64,000 bases of DNA, from NCBI RefSeq assembly GCF_029714205.1, contig NZ_CP121648.1, forward strand, positions 6,326,501 through 6,390,500. The letters are read 5' to 3'. Source of the DNA: Methylobacterium sp. CB376. Lineage in GTDB: Bacteria; Pseudomonadota; Alphaproteobacteria; Rhizobiales; Beijerinckiaceae. Below, piece after piece: positions 24,240-33,680 of this stretch. The notes beneath the pieces were generated by a model. It saw nothing but the letters and a program-made list of their open reading frames with translations, searched no databases and was not told the DNA's origin. Made by a program: the position numbers and the translations under genes. Every line of letters starts with the position of its first letter. The stretch's first letter is position 1.

Positions 24240-24499
24240 AGCCCGTCGTCGGGCAGGAGGTTGCGGGCCGGTCCGCCGGTCTGCTGGCCGCGGCCCTGCT
24301 GGTAGTAGGGCCGCTCGGGGTGGTGGTCGTTGTCGCTGCCCGAATCGTACTCCCAGGGCTGCGACCAGGGCGCGCGCCCGCCCACCGTCCCGGTCGCGTC
24401 GATGTCGGGCGGGAGGCGCCGGGGCCCCGCCTGCGCGGAGAGCGGCAGCAGCCCCGCGGCGCCGAGGCAGAGGATCCGGATCAGCCCAGCCATCGTCAT
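24221..24499 (-). CDS. Small secreted protein, unknown
   Basis: This 92-residue protein has a clear signal peptide (GLIRILCLGAAGLLPLSAQAG), followed by a polar segment rich in Asp, His, Gly and Pro (DNDHHPERPYYQQGRG). It is convergent with the HNH-like gene and overlaps it by 19 bases. I do not recognise the family. It could act in the periplasm. Confidence 0.55.
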   Translation of the reverse strand: MTMAGLIRILCLGAAGLLPLSAQAGPRRLPPDIDATGTVGGRAPWSQPWEYDSGSDNDHHPERPYYQQGRGQQTGGPARNLLPDDGLHIVPR

Positions 24500-24703
24500 C
24501 GTCCCGCTCCGCCGGGTCCCGCCCGGCCATCCCGAGTCTCAACGGTCCAGCTGAAGGCTTCGTTCCCGAAGGGCAGGGCGCGAAGTGTTGCGTCCCCCGC
24601 CGCGCGACGCAATCCGCGATGTGCGCCGGCGCAAATCGCGCGCAACGCCGCGCGCCTACACAGCGCCCCAGAGACGGCCGCAGGGCCGCGAGGGGAGCGC
24701 ACC

Positions 24704-25012
24704 ATGATCCGGACCGCCACGCTGATCACCGCCCTGGCCGCCCTGGCCTCCTACGCCCTGGTCCCGTCCGGGACGGGCGCCGAGGCGCACGTCGCCCCTG
24801 CGGCCAAGCGCTTCACAGACAAGCGCTTCACCGAGCGGCTGCCGGTGGCGTCCTTCCGGCCCGAGCCGCAGGATATCGCCCTGTTCTCCCTCGCGGGCGC
24901 GCAGCGGACGGCCGCGCGGCCCTGCAGCACCTGGCCCTACGAGGGCGCCCGCTGCGTCGCCGAGGCGCCGGAGCCGGGCGTCGCCCGCGTCGCGGGCCTG
25001 GCGCGGCGATGA
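24704..25012 (+). CDS. Small secreted protein, unknown
   Basis: This 102-residue protein starts at ATG 24704 with GAGGGGAGCG upstream. Residues 1-27 look like a signal peptide (IRTATLITALAALASYALVPSG). The mature part contains a short direct repeat (KRFTDKRFTER) and two cysteines (PCSTWPYEGARC). It ends in an ATGA overlap with the next small gene, so the two are probably translationally coupled. The family is unknown to me. Confidence 0.6.
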   Translation: MIRTATLITALAALASYALVPSGTGAEAHVAPAAKRFTDKRFTERLPVASFRPEPQDIALFSLAGAQRTAARPCSTWPYEGARCVAEAPEPGVARVAGLARR

Positions 25013-25098
25013 CGCGGCGTCTGCACGAGGCGCTCCTGATCGCCGGCAGCTTCGGCCTCGGCGTCGGCCTGGCCTTCCTGGTCGCCCCGCTGATCTGA
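25009..25098 (+). CDS. 29-residue one-helix membrane peptide
   Basis: This tiny frame starts at ATG 25009, overlapping the upstream stop as ATGA. It reads MTRRLHEALLIAGSFGLGVG and then FLVAPLI: a basic end and one hydrophobic helix. The overlap suggests coupled translation. It is small enough that chance cannot be excluded. Confidence 0.45.
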   Translation: MTRRLHEALLIAGSFGLGVGLAFLVAPLI

Positions 25099-25186
25099 GG
25101 AGCGCGCGCCGATCGGGCGGGGGGCCGGCGGCGCGCCGCGCGTCGGAAGCCGGGACTCTCGGGCCGCGACGCGCTATACCGCGGCC

Positions 25187-25492
25187 ATGCTCAAGCTCGC
25201 CCGCATCCTCGGTCTCCTGCTGCTTCCCGGCACCGCCCTGGCCCGGGACCTGCCGCACCGCGTGCCGGCCCCCGCCCTGCGCTGCGGCCAGGTCCTGGCC
25301 CTGCTGAACCAGCGCGGGGAGGCCATCGTCGACACCGGGCCCTTCACCTACGAGCGCCTGGTGCGCGACATCGGCTTCTGCCCGATCGAGCAGACGACCG
25401 AACCCTTCTTCGGTCCCTCGGCGGATGCCGGGAGGTGCTTCCTCGGCTATCGCTGCAAGGACCGGATGAGCGAGGGCCGCCGCGGCGACTGA
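25187..25492 (+). CDS. Small secreted cysteine-containing protein
   Basis: This 101-residue protein has a signal peptide (LARILGLLLLPGTALA) and a mature domain with four cysteines (LRCGQV, GFCPI, GRCFLGYRC) that could form two disulfides. Conserved-looking blocks include RGEAIVDTGPFTYERLVRD. It is monocistronic and converges on the Rieske oxygenase gene. I do not recognise the family. Confidence 0.6.
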   Translation: MLKLARILGLLLLPGTALARDLPHRVPAPALRCGQVLALLNQRGEAIVDTGPFTYERLVRDIGFCPIEQTTEPFFGPSADAGRCFLGYRCKDRMSEGRRGD

Positions 25493-25505
25493 GCGGCGGC
25501 GCGGC

Positions 25506-26540
25506 TCAGCTGCGCCAGCGCAGGAGCCGCGGCGCGAGCGGGTTGGCGAAGGCCGCGCCCGCCTCACGGGCGCGCAGGAACTCGCGCTTGAGGCTGAAAT
25601 ACCATTGCGACTGCACGTCGCTCTCCCCGATCAGCACCATCGCGGGCTTCCGGTCGAGGCCCTTCTGGGCGACCTGCAGCACGTCGCGGTCCTGGCCGAG
25701 GAATTGCCGCATCAGCGGCCGCGCCAGCGGCCGCAGGAGGTTCAGCAGCGGCAGGTTCCAGTACATCGCGTTGACGAGCGCCGTGCGGCCCGGGCCGAGC
25801 GGCGTCGCGAAGGTGTAGTTCGCGATGCGCTTCTCCCCGGCCCTGATCCGCTCCAGCCGCACGCCCGGCAGGCGGAACTCGATCTCGACCTCCGGCACCG
25901 CCCCGAGCAGGCGGTAGACCGCCGAGGCGCTCTTCGCCCTGTGGCTCGTCATGGTGAAGCCGAACGGGGAGGGGGCGAAGTGCTTCTCCTTCTCCCGCAG
26001 GGTCTTGGAGGTCCGCCACCACCACAGATCGTGCACGTAGGCGACATGGGCCGGATCGACGAAGCTCAACGCCACGAGGTCGAAGCTCGCCTCGACCTCC
26101 AGCGTCTCGACCAGCATGCCCGCGTAGGGGAACTCCACCTCCGGAATCGGCGGCGCGTCCGGCCGCGGCTCGCCCGCCGCGATCCAGACGAGGCCGGACG
26201 CCTCCCTCACGGAGAAGCGCGGCAGCCGCACGGTGCGGAAGTCGGATTCGTCCCGGGCCGCGAGGGCGGGGATCGCCGCGCATTGCCCGTCCGGCCGGAA
26301 CTCCCAGCCGTGGAACGGGCAGACGAGGCGGCCCTCGACCAGGCGCCCGGCCGAGAGCGCCATGCCCCGGTGCGGGCAGCGGTCGCGCAGGGCGAAGAGG
26401 CCGCCGCCCGCCGCCCGCCCGACCACGATCGCCTCCTCGCCGAGCGTGACGGCACAGAGCCGCCCCTCGCGGAAGCGGCGGCTCTCGCCGACGCAGTACC
26501 AGACGTCGTCGAGCGGGCGGCGGATGGGATCCCCTGTCAT
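25506..26540 (-). CDS. Rieske-type oxygenase, alpha subunit
   Basis: This is a non-haem iron oxygenase with a Rieske [2Fe-2S] domain. The cluster ligands are CPHRGM near residue 55 and CPFHGWEF near residue 76. The catalytic domain has FVDPAHVAYVHDLWW, which supplies the histidines of the mononuclear iron site. Length is about 344 residues, as in single-component oxygenases that use a separate reductase. ATG 26540 was preferred over ATG 26570 because it has an AGGA ribosome-binding site and gives the natural start MTGDPIRRPLDDVWY. No reductase or ferredoxin gene lies nearby. The substrate cannot be named from sequence alone. Confidence 0.82.
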   Translation of the reverse strand: MTGDPIRRPLDDVWYCVGESRRFREGRLCAVTLGEEAIVVGRAAGGGLFALRDRCPHRGMALSAGRLVEGRLVCPFHGWEFRPDGQCAAIPALAARDESDFRTVRLPRFSVREASGLVWIAAGEPRPDAPPIPEVEFPYAGMLVETLEVEASFDLVALSFVDPAHVAYVHDLWWWRTSKTLREKEKHFAPSPFGFTMTSHRAKSASAVYRLLGAVPEVEIEFRLPGVRLERIRAGEKRIANYTFATPLGPGRTALVNAMYWNLPLLNLLRPLARPLMRQFLGQDRDVLQVAQKGLDRKPAMVLIGESDVQSQWYFSLKREFLRAREAGAAFANPLAPRLLRWRS

Positions 26541-26721
26541 GCTGTCCTGCGGGTCGGGGCCGGGCCCCATGATGTCATGCGCGCGCCGGCTGCTTAGGGC
26601 AAAGTCGGCCGCGCGTCATCGCCGCCGCGGCAGCCGGAACGCGGGACGCGGCGTTTCGTTAACGGCGGCGCTGGGCCGGGCCGGCCCCGCTCGCCGGCCC
26701 ACATCACAAGGAGAGACCGCG

Positions 26722-27138
26722 ATGAGCCTGCTCGGATCTATCGTCAGCAAGATCCTCCATCCCTTCGGCGGCGAGGCCCAGGCGGCGACGCCGAACGCCC
26801 CGGCCTCGGCCTCCTCCGCCCCCTCCGCGGGCGGCTCCGCCGAGCCGGCCGCCACCGGCACGGTCCCCACCGTCGACGGCAAGGTCGACGTCGAGGCGGT
26901 CCTGAACGGCCTCGCCGCCAAGGCCGGCCAGCCGCTGAACTGGCGCACCTCGATCGTCGACCTGATGAAGCTCCTGCACCTCGACAGCAGCCTGACGGCC
27001 CGCAAGCAGCTCGCGGCCGAGCTGCATTACGGCGGCGACACCGACGACACCGCCACGATGAACGTCTGGCTGCACAAGCAGGTGATCCGGAAGCTCGAGG
27101 AGAACGGCGGCAAGGTGCCGGACGACCTCAAGGATTGA
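26722..27138 (+). CDS. DUF3597 domain protein
   Basis: This 138-residue protein begins MSLLGSIVSKILHPFGGEAQ and then has an alanine/serine-rich linker of about 40 residues. The conserved C-terminal domain reads VDVEAVLNGLAAKAGQPLNW, WRTSIVDLMKLLHLDSSL and RKQLAAELHYGGD. This arrangement matches DUF3597 proteins. ATG 26722 has AAGGAGAG upstream. The function of the family is unknown, and the gene is not clearly part of an operon. Confidence 0.8.
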   Translation: MSLLGSIVSKILHPFGGEAQAATPNAPASASSAPSAGGSAEPAATGTVPTVDGKVDVEAVLNGLAAKAGQPLNWRTSIVDLMKLLHLDSSLTARKQLAAELHYGGDTDDTATMNVWLHKQVIRKLEENGGKVPDDLKD

Positions 27139-27186
27139 TGCGGCCGGGGCGCGCCGCGGCCCCGGGCGGGGCCGCGGCGATCCCGC

Positions 27187-28071
27187 TCAGTTCGTCGGCT
27201 CGCCCGCCGCCACCTTGGCGGTCCAGTCGTCGAAGGCGATCACGGTCTGGCGCTGCTCGCCCAATCCCTCGATGCCGAGGCTCACCACGTCGCCCGCCTT
27301 CAGGTAGCGCGGCGGCTTCATCCCGAGCCCGACCCCCGGCGGCGTGCCGGTGGTGATGACGTCGCCCGGCTCCAGCAGCATGAAGTGCGACAGGTAGGAG
27401 ACGATCTGGCGGCAGTCGAAGATCATCGTGCGCGTCGAGCCGGTCTGCATCCGCGCGCCGTTCACGTCGAGCCACATGCCCAGGTTCTGGACGTCCGGGA
27501 TCTCGTCCGGCGTCACCAGCCAGGGGCCGAGGGGGCCGAAGGTCGGGCAGCCCTTGCCCTTGGTCCAGGTGCCGCCGCGCTCCAGCTGGAATTCCCGCTC
27601 CGAGACGTCGTTGCAGACGCAGTACCCCGCCACGTAGTCGAGGGCCTCGTTGGCGTGGACGTAGGAGGCGCGCTTGCCGATCACGATCGCGAGCTCCACC
27701 TCCCAGTCGGTCTTCGCCGAGGCCTTCGGCAGGATCACGTCGTCGTTCGGGCCGACGATGCAGGACGGCGCCTTGTTGAAGATGATCGGCTCGGAGGGGA
27801 TCGGCGCGTTCGTCTCCGCCGCATGGTCCGCGTAGTTGAGCCCGATCGCGATGAAGTTGCGCACGCCGCCCACGCAGGGCCCGAGGCGCGTGCCCGCCGG
27901 CACCGCCGGCAGCCTCGCCGGGTCGAGCGCCCGCAGGCGCCCGAGGCTCTCGGCCCCGAGCACCGGTCCGGCGATGTCGCGGATCACGCCCGAGAGGTCG
28001 CGGATGGTCCCGTCGGGGCCGACGAGGCCGGGCTTCTCCGCGCCGCTCTCGCCGTAGCGTACCAGCCTCAT
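27187..28071 (-). CDS. Fumarylacetoacetate hydrolase (FAH) family protein
   Basis: This 294-residue protein starts at ATG 28071 with GGGGAG upstream; a longer frame to 28620 lacks coding character. The FAH core is intact: IGLNYADHAAE, PIIFNKAPSCIVGPNDDV, TDWEVELAIVIGK (metal-binding Glu residues) and GDVITTGTPPGVG near the C-terminus. The N-terminal domain (MRLVRYGESGAEKPGLV) is the one typical of ureidoglycolate lyase-like and 2-keto acid hydratase-like members. The substrate is uncertain. It is monocistronic and convergent with the DUF3597 gene. Confidence 0.83.
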   Translation of the reverse strand: MRLVRYGESGAEKPGLVGPDGTIRDLSGVIRDIAGPVLGAESLGRLRALDPARLPAVPAGTRLGPCVGGVRNFIAIGLNYADHAAETNAPIPSEPIIFNKAPSCIVGPNDDVILPKASAKTDWEVELAIVIGKRASYVHANEALDYVAGYCVCNDVSEREFQLERGGTWTKGKGCPTFGPLGPWLVTPDEIPDVQNLGMWLDVNGARMQTGSTRTMIFDCRQIVSYLSHFMLLEPGDVITTGTPPGVGLGMKPPRYLKAGDVVSLGIEGLGEQRQTVIAFDDWTAKVAAGEPTN

Positions 28072-28423
28072 GCTCAAAGCTCCCCTGTCGCGCCCGGCCG
28101 CGGCCGGGCCCCGGCGCGAAAACGCCCGCGGGCTCGCGGAAGTTCGTGGCAATTGTATCACAGAGGCCGGCGAAATGCCGGAGCGGCAGCCAACCGCTGC
28201 GGGCGTGCGCCAGTTATTGCAACTGATGCCAATAGTGGATCCGGCCGCTCTGCTCGTACTATCGCACGAAACTCCCATCGAACGAGGTTTACTCAAATAT
28301 AGCCAGCGCCCGTGGCGGCCGGCGGGCCGCGTTGCGCCGCCGCCGCCGCCTGAGGCAGAGTCAAGCTGAGCCGCCGGCCGAAGCTGCTGCGACGGAGCCT
28401 CGCGGGATAATGGGGAGTGGAAC
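28072..28423. other. Divergent promoter region of FAH-family and FadL-type genes
   Basis: This region of about 350 bases holds no gene. Bases 28140-28310 are clearly AT-richer than their surroundings (CAATTGTATCACAG, TTATTGCAACTGATGCC, TACTCAAATATAGCC), as expected for promoters of the two divergent genes. No clear operator repeat was found. Confidence 0.5.
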
Positions 28424-29722
28424 GTGCTGAGCTCAACGAGCAGGGCTGCGCTGCTGGCCGCGCTCGCCTTCGGGGCGGGCGTCGCGGGGGCGGACCGGGC
28501 GCGGGCGGGCGCCTTCGGCCTGCGGGAACAGAGCGCCGAGGCCCAGGGCCTGGCCTTCGCGGGCGCGGCCGCCGGTTCGGGCGGCCTGTCCTCGATGTTC
28601 TGGAACCCGGCCGCCGTCACGATGAAGCCGGGCTGGAACTCGGACTACAACGCCACCGTGATCGTGCCGCAGGCGACCTTCACGACGCAGCCCGGGACCT
28701 TCGCGCCGCTGCGCACCCTCGGCGAATCGGGCGACATCGGCCAGGCCGCCGTGCTGCCGGCGACCTACACCAACTACCAGCTCGGCGAGCGCCTGTTCCT
28801 GGGCCTCGCGGGCGCCGCGCCGTTCGGCCTCGTCACCAAGCCGAACCAGGTCTGGGCCGGCCAGACCTACAGCCGCTCGTCGCGGATCTTCTCGCTCAAC
28901 TTCAACCCGGTGATCGGCTACCGGGTCACCGACTGGCTGTCGGTGGCGGCCGGCCCGACCATCGAGTACTTCAAGCTCAAGCTGCGCCAAGCGGTCGGCA
29001 TCTCGCCGCTCGCCCCGAGCGCGCTCCTCAAGGGCGACGATTGGGGCGTGGGCTTCACGGCCGGCCTGCTGATCCAGCCGACCGCCACCACGACCCTCGG
29101 CGTCGGCTTCCGCTCCTCGATCCACCACGAGCTCGACGGGGTGCTCTCCGTGGTGCCGGGCCGGGTGCGCTCGAACCTCAACACGCCCGAGAAGCTCTCG
29201 GTCGGCCTGACCCAGGGCATCACCCCGGAATTCCGCATCAATCTGGGCTTCGAGTGGGACAACTGGTCCCGCCTCGGCACGCCGGCCATCGTCTCGCAGA
29301 GCCTCAACATCCCGGTCTCGGCCCTGCCGCTGCGCTACCGGGACGGGTTCCACTACTCGGTCGGCGGCGAGTACGACGTCAGCCCGCAATGGACGCTGCG
29401 GGCGGGCTTCGCCTACGAGGTCTCGCCGATCACCGACGCCAACCGCTCGACGCGGCTGCCGGACGGCGACCGCTACTGGGGCTCGATCGGCGCGAGCTAC
29501 CGCTACAGCGACAAGATCCAGTTCGACGTCGCCTACTCGCACCTGTTCGCGGCGGGCCGCAACCCGGTCCGGATCGTGCCGGGCGATCCGCTCTACGTGG
29601 CGCCGCTCGCCTATCTGGCGACGACGGACACGAGCGCCGACGTCGTGTCGGTGGGCATCAAGTACCGCTGGGATACGCCGGCGGCCCCGCTCAGCCCGGC
29701 GCCGATCATCCGCAAGTACTAA
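28424..29722 (+). CDS. OmpP1/FadL-family outer-membrane transporter
   Basis: This 432-residue beta-barrel is predicted to take up long-chain fatty acids or other hydrophobic compounds. A signal peptide (ALLAALAFGAGVAGADRARA) precedes the family hallmark GAFGLREQSAEAQGLAFAG and SSMFWNPAAVT, which form the N-terminal hatch. Amphipathic strands continue to the C-terminus (DVVSVGIKYRWDT...). GTG 28424 has GGGGAG nine bases upstream. It may supply substrates for PHA synthesis next door, but that is only an inference from position. Confidence 0.85.
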   Translation: MLSSTSRAALLAALAFGAGVAGADRARAGAFGLREQSAEAQGLAFAGAAAGSGGLSSMFWNPAAVTMKPGWNSDYNATVIVPQATFTTQPGTFAPLRTLGESGDIGQAAVLPATYTNYQLGERLFLGLAGAAPFGLVTKPNQVWAGQTYSRSSRIFSLNFNPVIGYRVTDWLSVAAGPTIEYFKLKLRQAVGISPLAPSALLKGDDWGVGFTAGLLIQPTATTTLGVGFRSSIHHELDGVLSVVPGRVRSNLNTPEKLSVGLTQGITPEFRINLGFEWDNWSRLGTPAIVSQSLNIPVSALPLRYRDGFHYSVGGEYDVSPQWTLRAGFAYEVSPITDANRSTRLPDGDRYWGSIGASYRYSDKIQFDVAYSHLFAAGRNPVRIVPGDPLYVAPLAYLATTDTSADVVSVGIKYRWDTPAAPLSPAPIIRKY

Positions 29723-29769
29723 CCCTGTGGGGCCGCCCGGCCGCGTGCCCGGCGGCCCGCGCAGGTCGG

Positions 29770-31563
29770 TCACGCCTTCACGCGCACGTAGGTCCCGGGT
29801 GCCGGGGCCAGCGAGGGGAGCCTGCCGCCGCCCGGCTCGCGGGCCGGGACGCGCTCGGGCGCCTGGCGCTCGATCCACGCGAACCAGTAGGGCCACCACG
29901 AGCCGGGATGCTCGGTCGCCGCGGCGATCCACTCGCCGAGCGAGCCGTGGGCCGGGCCGCCGGTCCAGAACTGGTACTTCGGATTGGCGGGCGGGTTGAC
30001 GACGCCCGCGATGTGGCCGGAGCCGGCCAGCACGTAATCGACCGGCCCCCCGAAGCAGCGGCATCCCTCGAAGACCGAGAGGGCCGGGGCGATGTGGTCC
30101 TCGCGGGTGGCGAGGTTGAAGATCGGGATCGTCACCTTGCCGAGGTCGAGGCGCGTGCCCGCCAGCACCATCTCGCCGCGCGACAGCCTGTTCTCCAGGT
30201 AGCAGTTGCGCAGGTAGAAGGAGTGGTTGGCGGCCGGCATCCGGGTCGCGTCGGAGTTCCAGTAGAGCAGGTCGAAGGGCAGCGGCGCCTTGCCCTTGAG
30301 ATAGGTGTTGACGACGTAGGGCCAGATCAGGTCGTTCGGCCGCAGCATGTTGAAGGCGTTGGCCATCTTGGAGCCGTCGAGGTAGCCGCGGCTCTGCATG
30401 CTGGCCTCGACGGCGCGGATCTGCGGCTCGTCGACGAAGACCTTCAGGTCGCCGGCATGGGTGAAGTCGACCTGGGTGGTCAGGAAGGTCGCGCTGGCGA
30501 TGCGGTCGTCGCCCGTCGCGGCCATGGAGGCCAGGGTGACGCCCAGCAGGGTGCCGCCGACGCAGTAGCCCACCGCCGAGACCTCGCGCTCGCCGCTCGC
30601 CGCCTCGACCGCGTCGAGGGCCGCGAAGATGCCCTCCCGCATGTAGCTCTCGAAATCCTTCTCCGCGTGCCGCTCGTCCGGGTTGACCCAGGAGATCACG
30701 AAGACGGTGAGCCCCTGCGACACCGCCCAGCCGATGAAGCTCTTCTCCTTGTTGAGGTCGAGGATGTAGAACTTGTTGATCCAGGGCGGCACGATCAGGA
30801 GCGGGCGCTTCAGCACCGTCTCGGTCTGCGGGGCGTACTGGATCAGCTCGATGAGGTCGTTGCGGAAGACGACCTCGCCGGGGGTGCTCGCCATGTTGAC
30901 GCCGATCTCGAAGCGGCCGGGATCGGTCTGGCGCACGCGCAGCTCGCCCCGCCCGGCCTCGACGTCCTCGGCGAGCATCCGCATGCCGCGCACGAGGTTG
31001 GCGCCGCTCTCGCGCATCGTGTCGCGGATCAGCTCCGGGTTGGTCGCCAGGAAGTTCGACGGCGACAGCGCGCTCGACAATTGCCGCACGTAGAAGCGCG
31101 CCTTGGCGCGGGTGTGGTCGTCGAGCCCCTCGGCCTCGTCGACCAGGATCTCGGCCCAGCGGGTGGTGATGAGGTAGCCCTGCTTCAGGAAGTCGAACAT
31201 CGGGTTCGTCGACCATTCGGGGGCCGCGAAGCGCTTGTCGCGGGGATCGGGCATCGCCACGGGGGTCACCGCCTCGCCCTGCATCCGCTGCAGCGTCGAG
31301 CCCCACAGGGCCAGCATCTGGCCCCCGATCAGCGTCTGCGCCTCCGTCGCCTTCTGGGGGTCGGCGAGCCAGCGCTCCGCCACCGTCCCGAGGGTCCTGA
31401 CCACTTCGGTGACGCCCTCGGCCAGCGCCGCGTCGGGCTTGCCCTGCTCGAAGGGCTTGGCGTAGGCCACCACCGCCCGCCGGAACTCCTCGACCAGCTG
31501 CCCCGCGTTGCAGGACATCGACTCCACGTCCACGACCGGCGTCGCGACCTTCTCGACCGTCAC
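29770..31563 (-). CDS. phaC: Class I poly(3-hydroxyalkanoate) synthase
   Basis: The enzyme polymerises 3-hydroxyacyl-CoA into PHA granules in the cytoplasm. It has 597 residues, the usual class I length. The lipase-like box reads [11 protein letters not shown] with the nucleophilic Cys near residue 334; the catalytic Asp is in REDHIAP near residue 489 and the His in GSGHIAGV near residue 518. The N-terminal domain has [15 protein letters not shown] and [20 protein letters not shown] sequence typical of the family. The start is GTG 31563 with GGAGGGAG upstream. No phasin or phaAB gene lies nearby. Identification is secure. Confidence 0.95.
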   Translation of the reverse strand: MTVEKVATPVVDVESMSCNAGQLVEEFRRAVVAYAKPFEQGKPDAALAEGVTEVVRTLGTVAERWLADPQKATEAQTLIGGQMLALWGSTLQRMQGEAVTPVAMPDPRDKRFAAPEWSTNPMFDFLKQGYLITTRWAEILVDEAEGLDDHTRAKARFYVRQLSSALSPSNFLATNPELIRDTMRESGANLVRGMRMLAEDVEAGRGELRVRQTDPGRFEIGVNMASTPGEVVFRNDLIELIQYAPQTETVLKRPLLIVPPWINKFYILDLNKEKSFIGWAVSQGLTVFVISWVNPDERHAEKDFESYMREGIFAALDAVEAASGEREVSAVGYCVGGTLLGVTLASMAATGDDRIASATFLTTQVDFTHAGDLKVFVDEPQIRAVEASMQSRGYLDGSKMANAFNMLRPNDLIWPYVVNTYLKGKAPLPFDLLYWNSDATRMPAANHSFYLRNCYLENRLSRGEMVLAGTRLDLGKVTIPIFNLATREDHIAPALSVFEGCRCFGGPVDYVLAGSGHIAGVVNPPANPKYQFWTGGPAHGSLGEWIAAATEHPGSWWPYWFAWIERQAPERVPAREPGGGRLPSLAPAPGTYVRVKA

Positions 31564-31669
31564 GCGCTACTCCCTCCCACTCGGCCGCCCCTGCCGGGTC
31601 AAGCCGCCTTTCGGACAAACTAACGCCTCACAACCGGATTCTGCCAGATGCCGAACCGGGTTTCCCAAG

Positions 31670-31712
31670 TACCCTGCCCATACCCTGCCCATACCCTGCC
31701 CATACCCTGCCC
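31670..31712 (+). repeat. 11-base tandem repeat upstream of phaC
   Basis: The unit TACCCTGCCCA occurs four times in perfect tandem (31670, 31681, 31692, 31703; the last base is changed). It lies about 110 bases upstream of the phaC start and 50 bases before the divergent lipoprotein gene. Such a repeat may vary in copy number between strains. Confidence 0.85.
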
Positions 31713-31762
31713 GCGCTGCACTGCCCAGGTTCCACCGCCGCGATCCCACCGTCCAGGTTCCC

Positions 31763-32095
31763 ATGCGCTTCCCGCTGCGTCGTGCCCTCCTCCTCACCCT
31801 CGCCCCGGCGCTCTCGGCCTGCGTCCTCGACGGGTCGAATCCCGTGCGCGACGCCGCGCGGGCGATCGTCCCGGCCCCGAAGCCGGTCGAGGCGCCCGAC
31901 TTCGTCGCCCGGTCCCGGCGCCCGGACATCGACTACGTGCCGGTCGGCACCTCGGCCCCGCCGCGCCCGGTGCGGGCGAAGTCGGCCGCGGGCGTGAAGG
32001 ACCTGGAGGCCGAGCTCGACGCCAGCCGCCGCCGCAACGAGGCCAAGGGCAGGGACGCGGCCGGGGCCGGGGCGGCGGCGAAGCCGGCCCCGTGA
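31763..32095 (+). CDS. Small lipoprotein, unknown
   Basis: This 110-residue protein starts at ATG 31763 and has a lipoprotein signal (RRALLLTLAPALSAC) with lipobox LSAC. The mature part is proline/alanine-rich with a charged helix near the end (KDLEAELDASRRRNEAKGRD). It is divergent from phaC. I do not recognise the family. Confidence 0.65.
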   Translation: MRFPLRRALLLTLAPALSACVLDGSNPVRDAARAIVPAPKPVEAPDFVARSRRPDIDYVPVGTSAPPRPVRAKSAAGVKDLEAELDASRRRNEAKGRDAAGAGAAAKPAP

Positions 32096-32342
32096 GGCCG
32101 GGAGGCGCGGGGCGTCCGGGTCGCTTGGCGGCTCCTGCGGGTGTCTTGCCGGCCTTCTGGCAGAGATCTGCGACAGGTCCGCGAACCACACCCGCGCGGA
32201 ATTCGACCTCGGTCGGAGGGAATGACAGTTCCGCCGCGGCCGGAACACCGCTAATCAGGACGGCTCCGGCGGCGCTGCACCCGCCGGACGAACGACCCCG
32301 CGACGGGCGCCCCGGGAGGCGGCGCCGATCAGGATCCGGCCG

Positions 32343-33563
32343 ATGACCGATTTTCACCGCATCAAGCGACTGCCCCCCTACGTCTTCGAGCAGGTCAACC
32401 GGATCAAGGCCGCCGCCCGCGCCAACGGCGCCGACATCATCGATCTCGGCATGGGCAATCCGGACCTCGACGCGCCGCGCCACGTGATCGAGAAGCTGAT
32501 CGAGACCGCCGGCAAGCCGCGCACCGACCGCTACTCGGCCTCGAAGGGCATCGCCGGCCTGCGCCGGGCCCAGGCCGGCTACTACCAGCGCCGCTTCGGC
32601 GTGAGCCTGAACCCCGAGACCCAGGTCGTGGCGACCCTCGGCTCGAAGGAGGGCTTCGCCAACATGGCCCAGGCCATCACGGCGCCGGGCGACGTGGTGC
32701 TGGTGCCCAATCCGAGCTACCCGATCCACGCCTTCGGCTTCCTGATGGCGGGGGGCGTGATCCGCTCGGTCCCGGCGGAGCCGACGCCGGCCTTCTTCCC
32801 GGCCGTCGAGCGGGCGGTGCAGCACTCGATCCCCAAGCCGGTGGCGCTGGTGGTCTGCTACCCCTCGAACCCGACCGCCTACGTCGCCTCCCTCGACTTC
32901 TACCGGGACCTCGTCGCCTTCGCCAAGAAGCACGACCTGATCCTGCTCTCCGACCTCGCCTACGCGGAGGTCTATTTCGACGACGCCAACCCGCCGCCCT
33001 CCGTGCTGCAGGTGCCGGGCGCCATCGACGTGACGGTGGAGTTCACCTCCCTGTCGAAGACCTTCTCGATGGCGGGCTGGCGGATGGGCTTCGCGGTCGG
33101 CAACGAGCGGCTGCTCGCGGCCCTGACGCGCGTGAAGTCCTACCTCGATTACGGCGCCTTCACGCCGATCCAGGTCGCCGCGACCGCCGCCCTGAACGGG
33201 CCGGACGCCTGCATCCACGAGATGCGCGCCACCTACCGGCGGCGGCGCGACGCGCTGGTCGATTCGTTCCAGAAATGCGGCTGGGCGATTCCCGCCCCCT
33301 CCGCCTCGATGTTCGCCTGGGTGCCGATCCCGGAGAAGTTCCGCGGCCTCGGCAGCCTCGAATTCTCCAAGCTGCTGGTCGAGAAGGCGGACGTGGCGGT
33401 GGCGCCGGGCATCGGCTTCGGGGAGCACGGGGACGAGTTCGTGCGCATCGCCCTGGTCGAGAACGAGCAGCGCATCCGCCAGGCCGCCCGCAACATCCGC
33501 CGCTTCTTCGAGGGGGCGGAGCGCACCCTGCACAACGTGGTCCCCCTGCAGAAGGCGGTCTGA
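32343..33563 (+). CDS. Class I/II aminotransferase (AlaC / LL-DAP aminotransferase type)
   Basis: This PLP enzyme has 406 residues. MTDFHRIKRLPPYVFEQVN is the typical N-terminus of the AlaC/LL-diaminopimelate aminotransferase-like group. The PLP lysine is in SLSKTFSMAGWRMGF near residue 238. Other hallmarks are YPSNPTAYVA, LLSDLAYAEVYFD and GEHGDEFVRIALVEN (substrate carboxylate Arg). It transfers amino groups between an amino acid such as alanine or aspartate and 2-oxoglutarate; substrate preference cannot be decided here. The stop is followed directly by a 13-bp terminator-like hairpin. Confidence 0.85.
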   Translation: MTDFHRIKRLPPYVFEQVNRIKAAARANGADIIDLGMGNPDLDAPRHVIEKLIETAGKPRTDRYSASKGIAGLRRAQAGYYQRRFGVSLNPETQVVATLGSKEGFANMAQAITAPGDVVLVPNPSYPIHAFGFLMAGGVIRSVPAEPTPAFFPAVERAVQHSIPKPVALVVCYPSNPTAYVASLDFYRDLVAFAKKHDLILLSDLAYAEVYFDDANPPPSVLQVPGAIDVTVEFTSLSKTFSMAGWRMGFAVGNERLLAALTRVKSYLDYGAFTPIQVAATAALNGPDACIHEMRATYRRRRDALVDSFQKCGWAIPAPSASMFAWVPIPEKFRGLGSLEFSKLLVEKADVAVAPGIGFGEHGDEFVRIALVENEQRIRQAARNIRRFFEGAERTLHNVVPLQKAV

Positions 33564-33564
33564 G

Positions 33565-33595
33565 CCGGGATCCGCTTGATCGAAGCGGATCCCGG
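33565..33595 (+). terminator. Terminator-like hairpin after the aminotransferase gene
   Basis: CCGGGATCCGCTT (33565-33577) pairs perfectly with AAGCGGATCCCGG (33583-33595) around the loop GATCG. It starts two bases after the stop codon. No U-run follows, so it may protect the 3' end or work with Rho. It belongs to the same intergenic element family as the repeat that follows. Confidence 0.7.
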
Positions 33596-33600
33596 ATCCC

Positions 33601-33680
33601 AAGCCTGCGCGGCGCCTGAGCGAAGCCGACATCCGCATGGCCGCAATGGGAGATGGCGACGCAAGCAACCGGATGGCGGA
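33601..33680 (+). repeat. Dispersed intergenic repeat core
   Basis: The core contains TGCGCGGCGCCTGAGCGAAG, then CCGACATCCGCATGG, then ATGGGAGATGGCGACGCAAG and a final CCGGATGGCGGA. The last part matches the copy at 61101-61175 almost base for base. It sits between two plus-strand genes, directly after a hairpin. Confidence 0.8.

Noticed and set aside
28433..31618. 1,061-codon minus-strand ORF overlapping phaC and the FadL-type gene
   Set aside because: phaC lies in another minus frame with its catalytic triad, and the FadL-type gene is on the plus strand; this frame has no domain.
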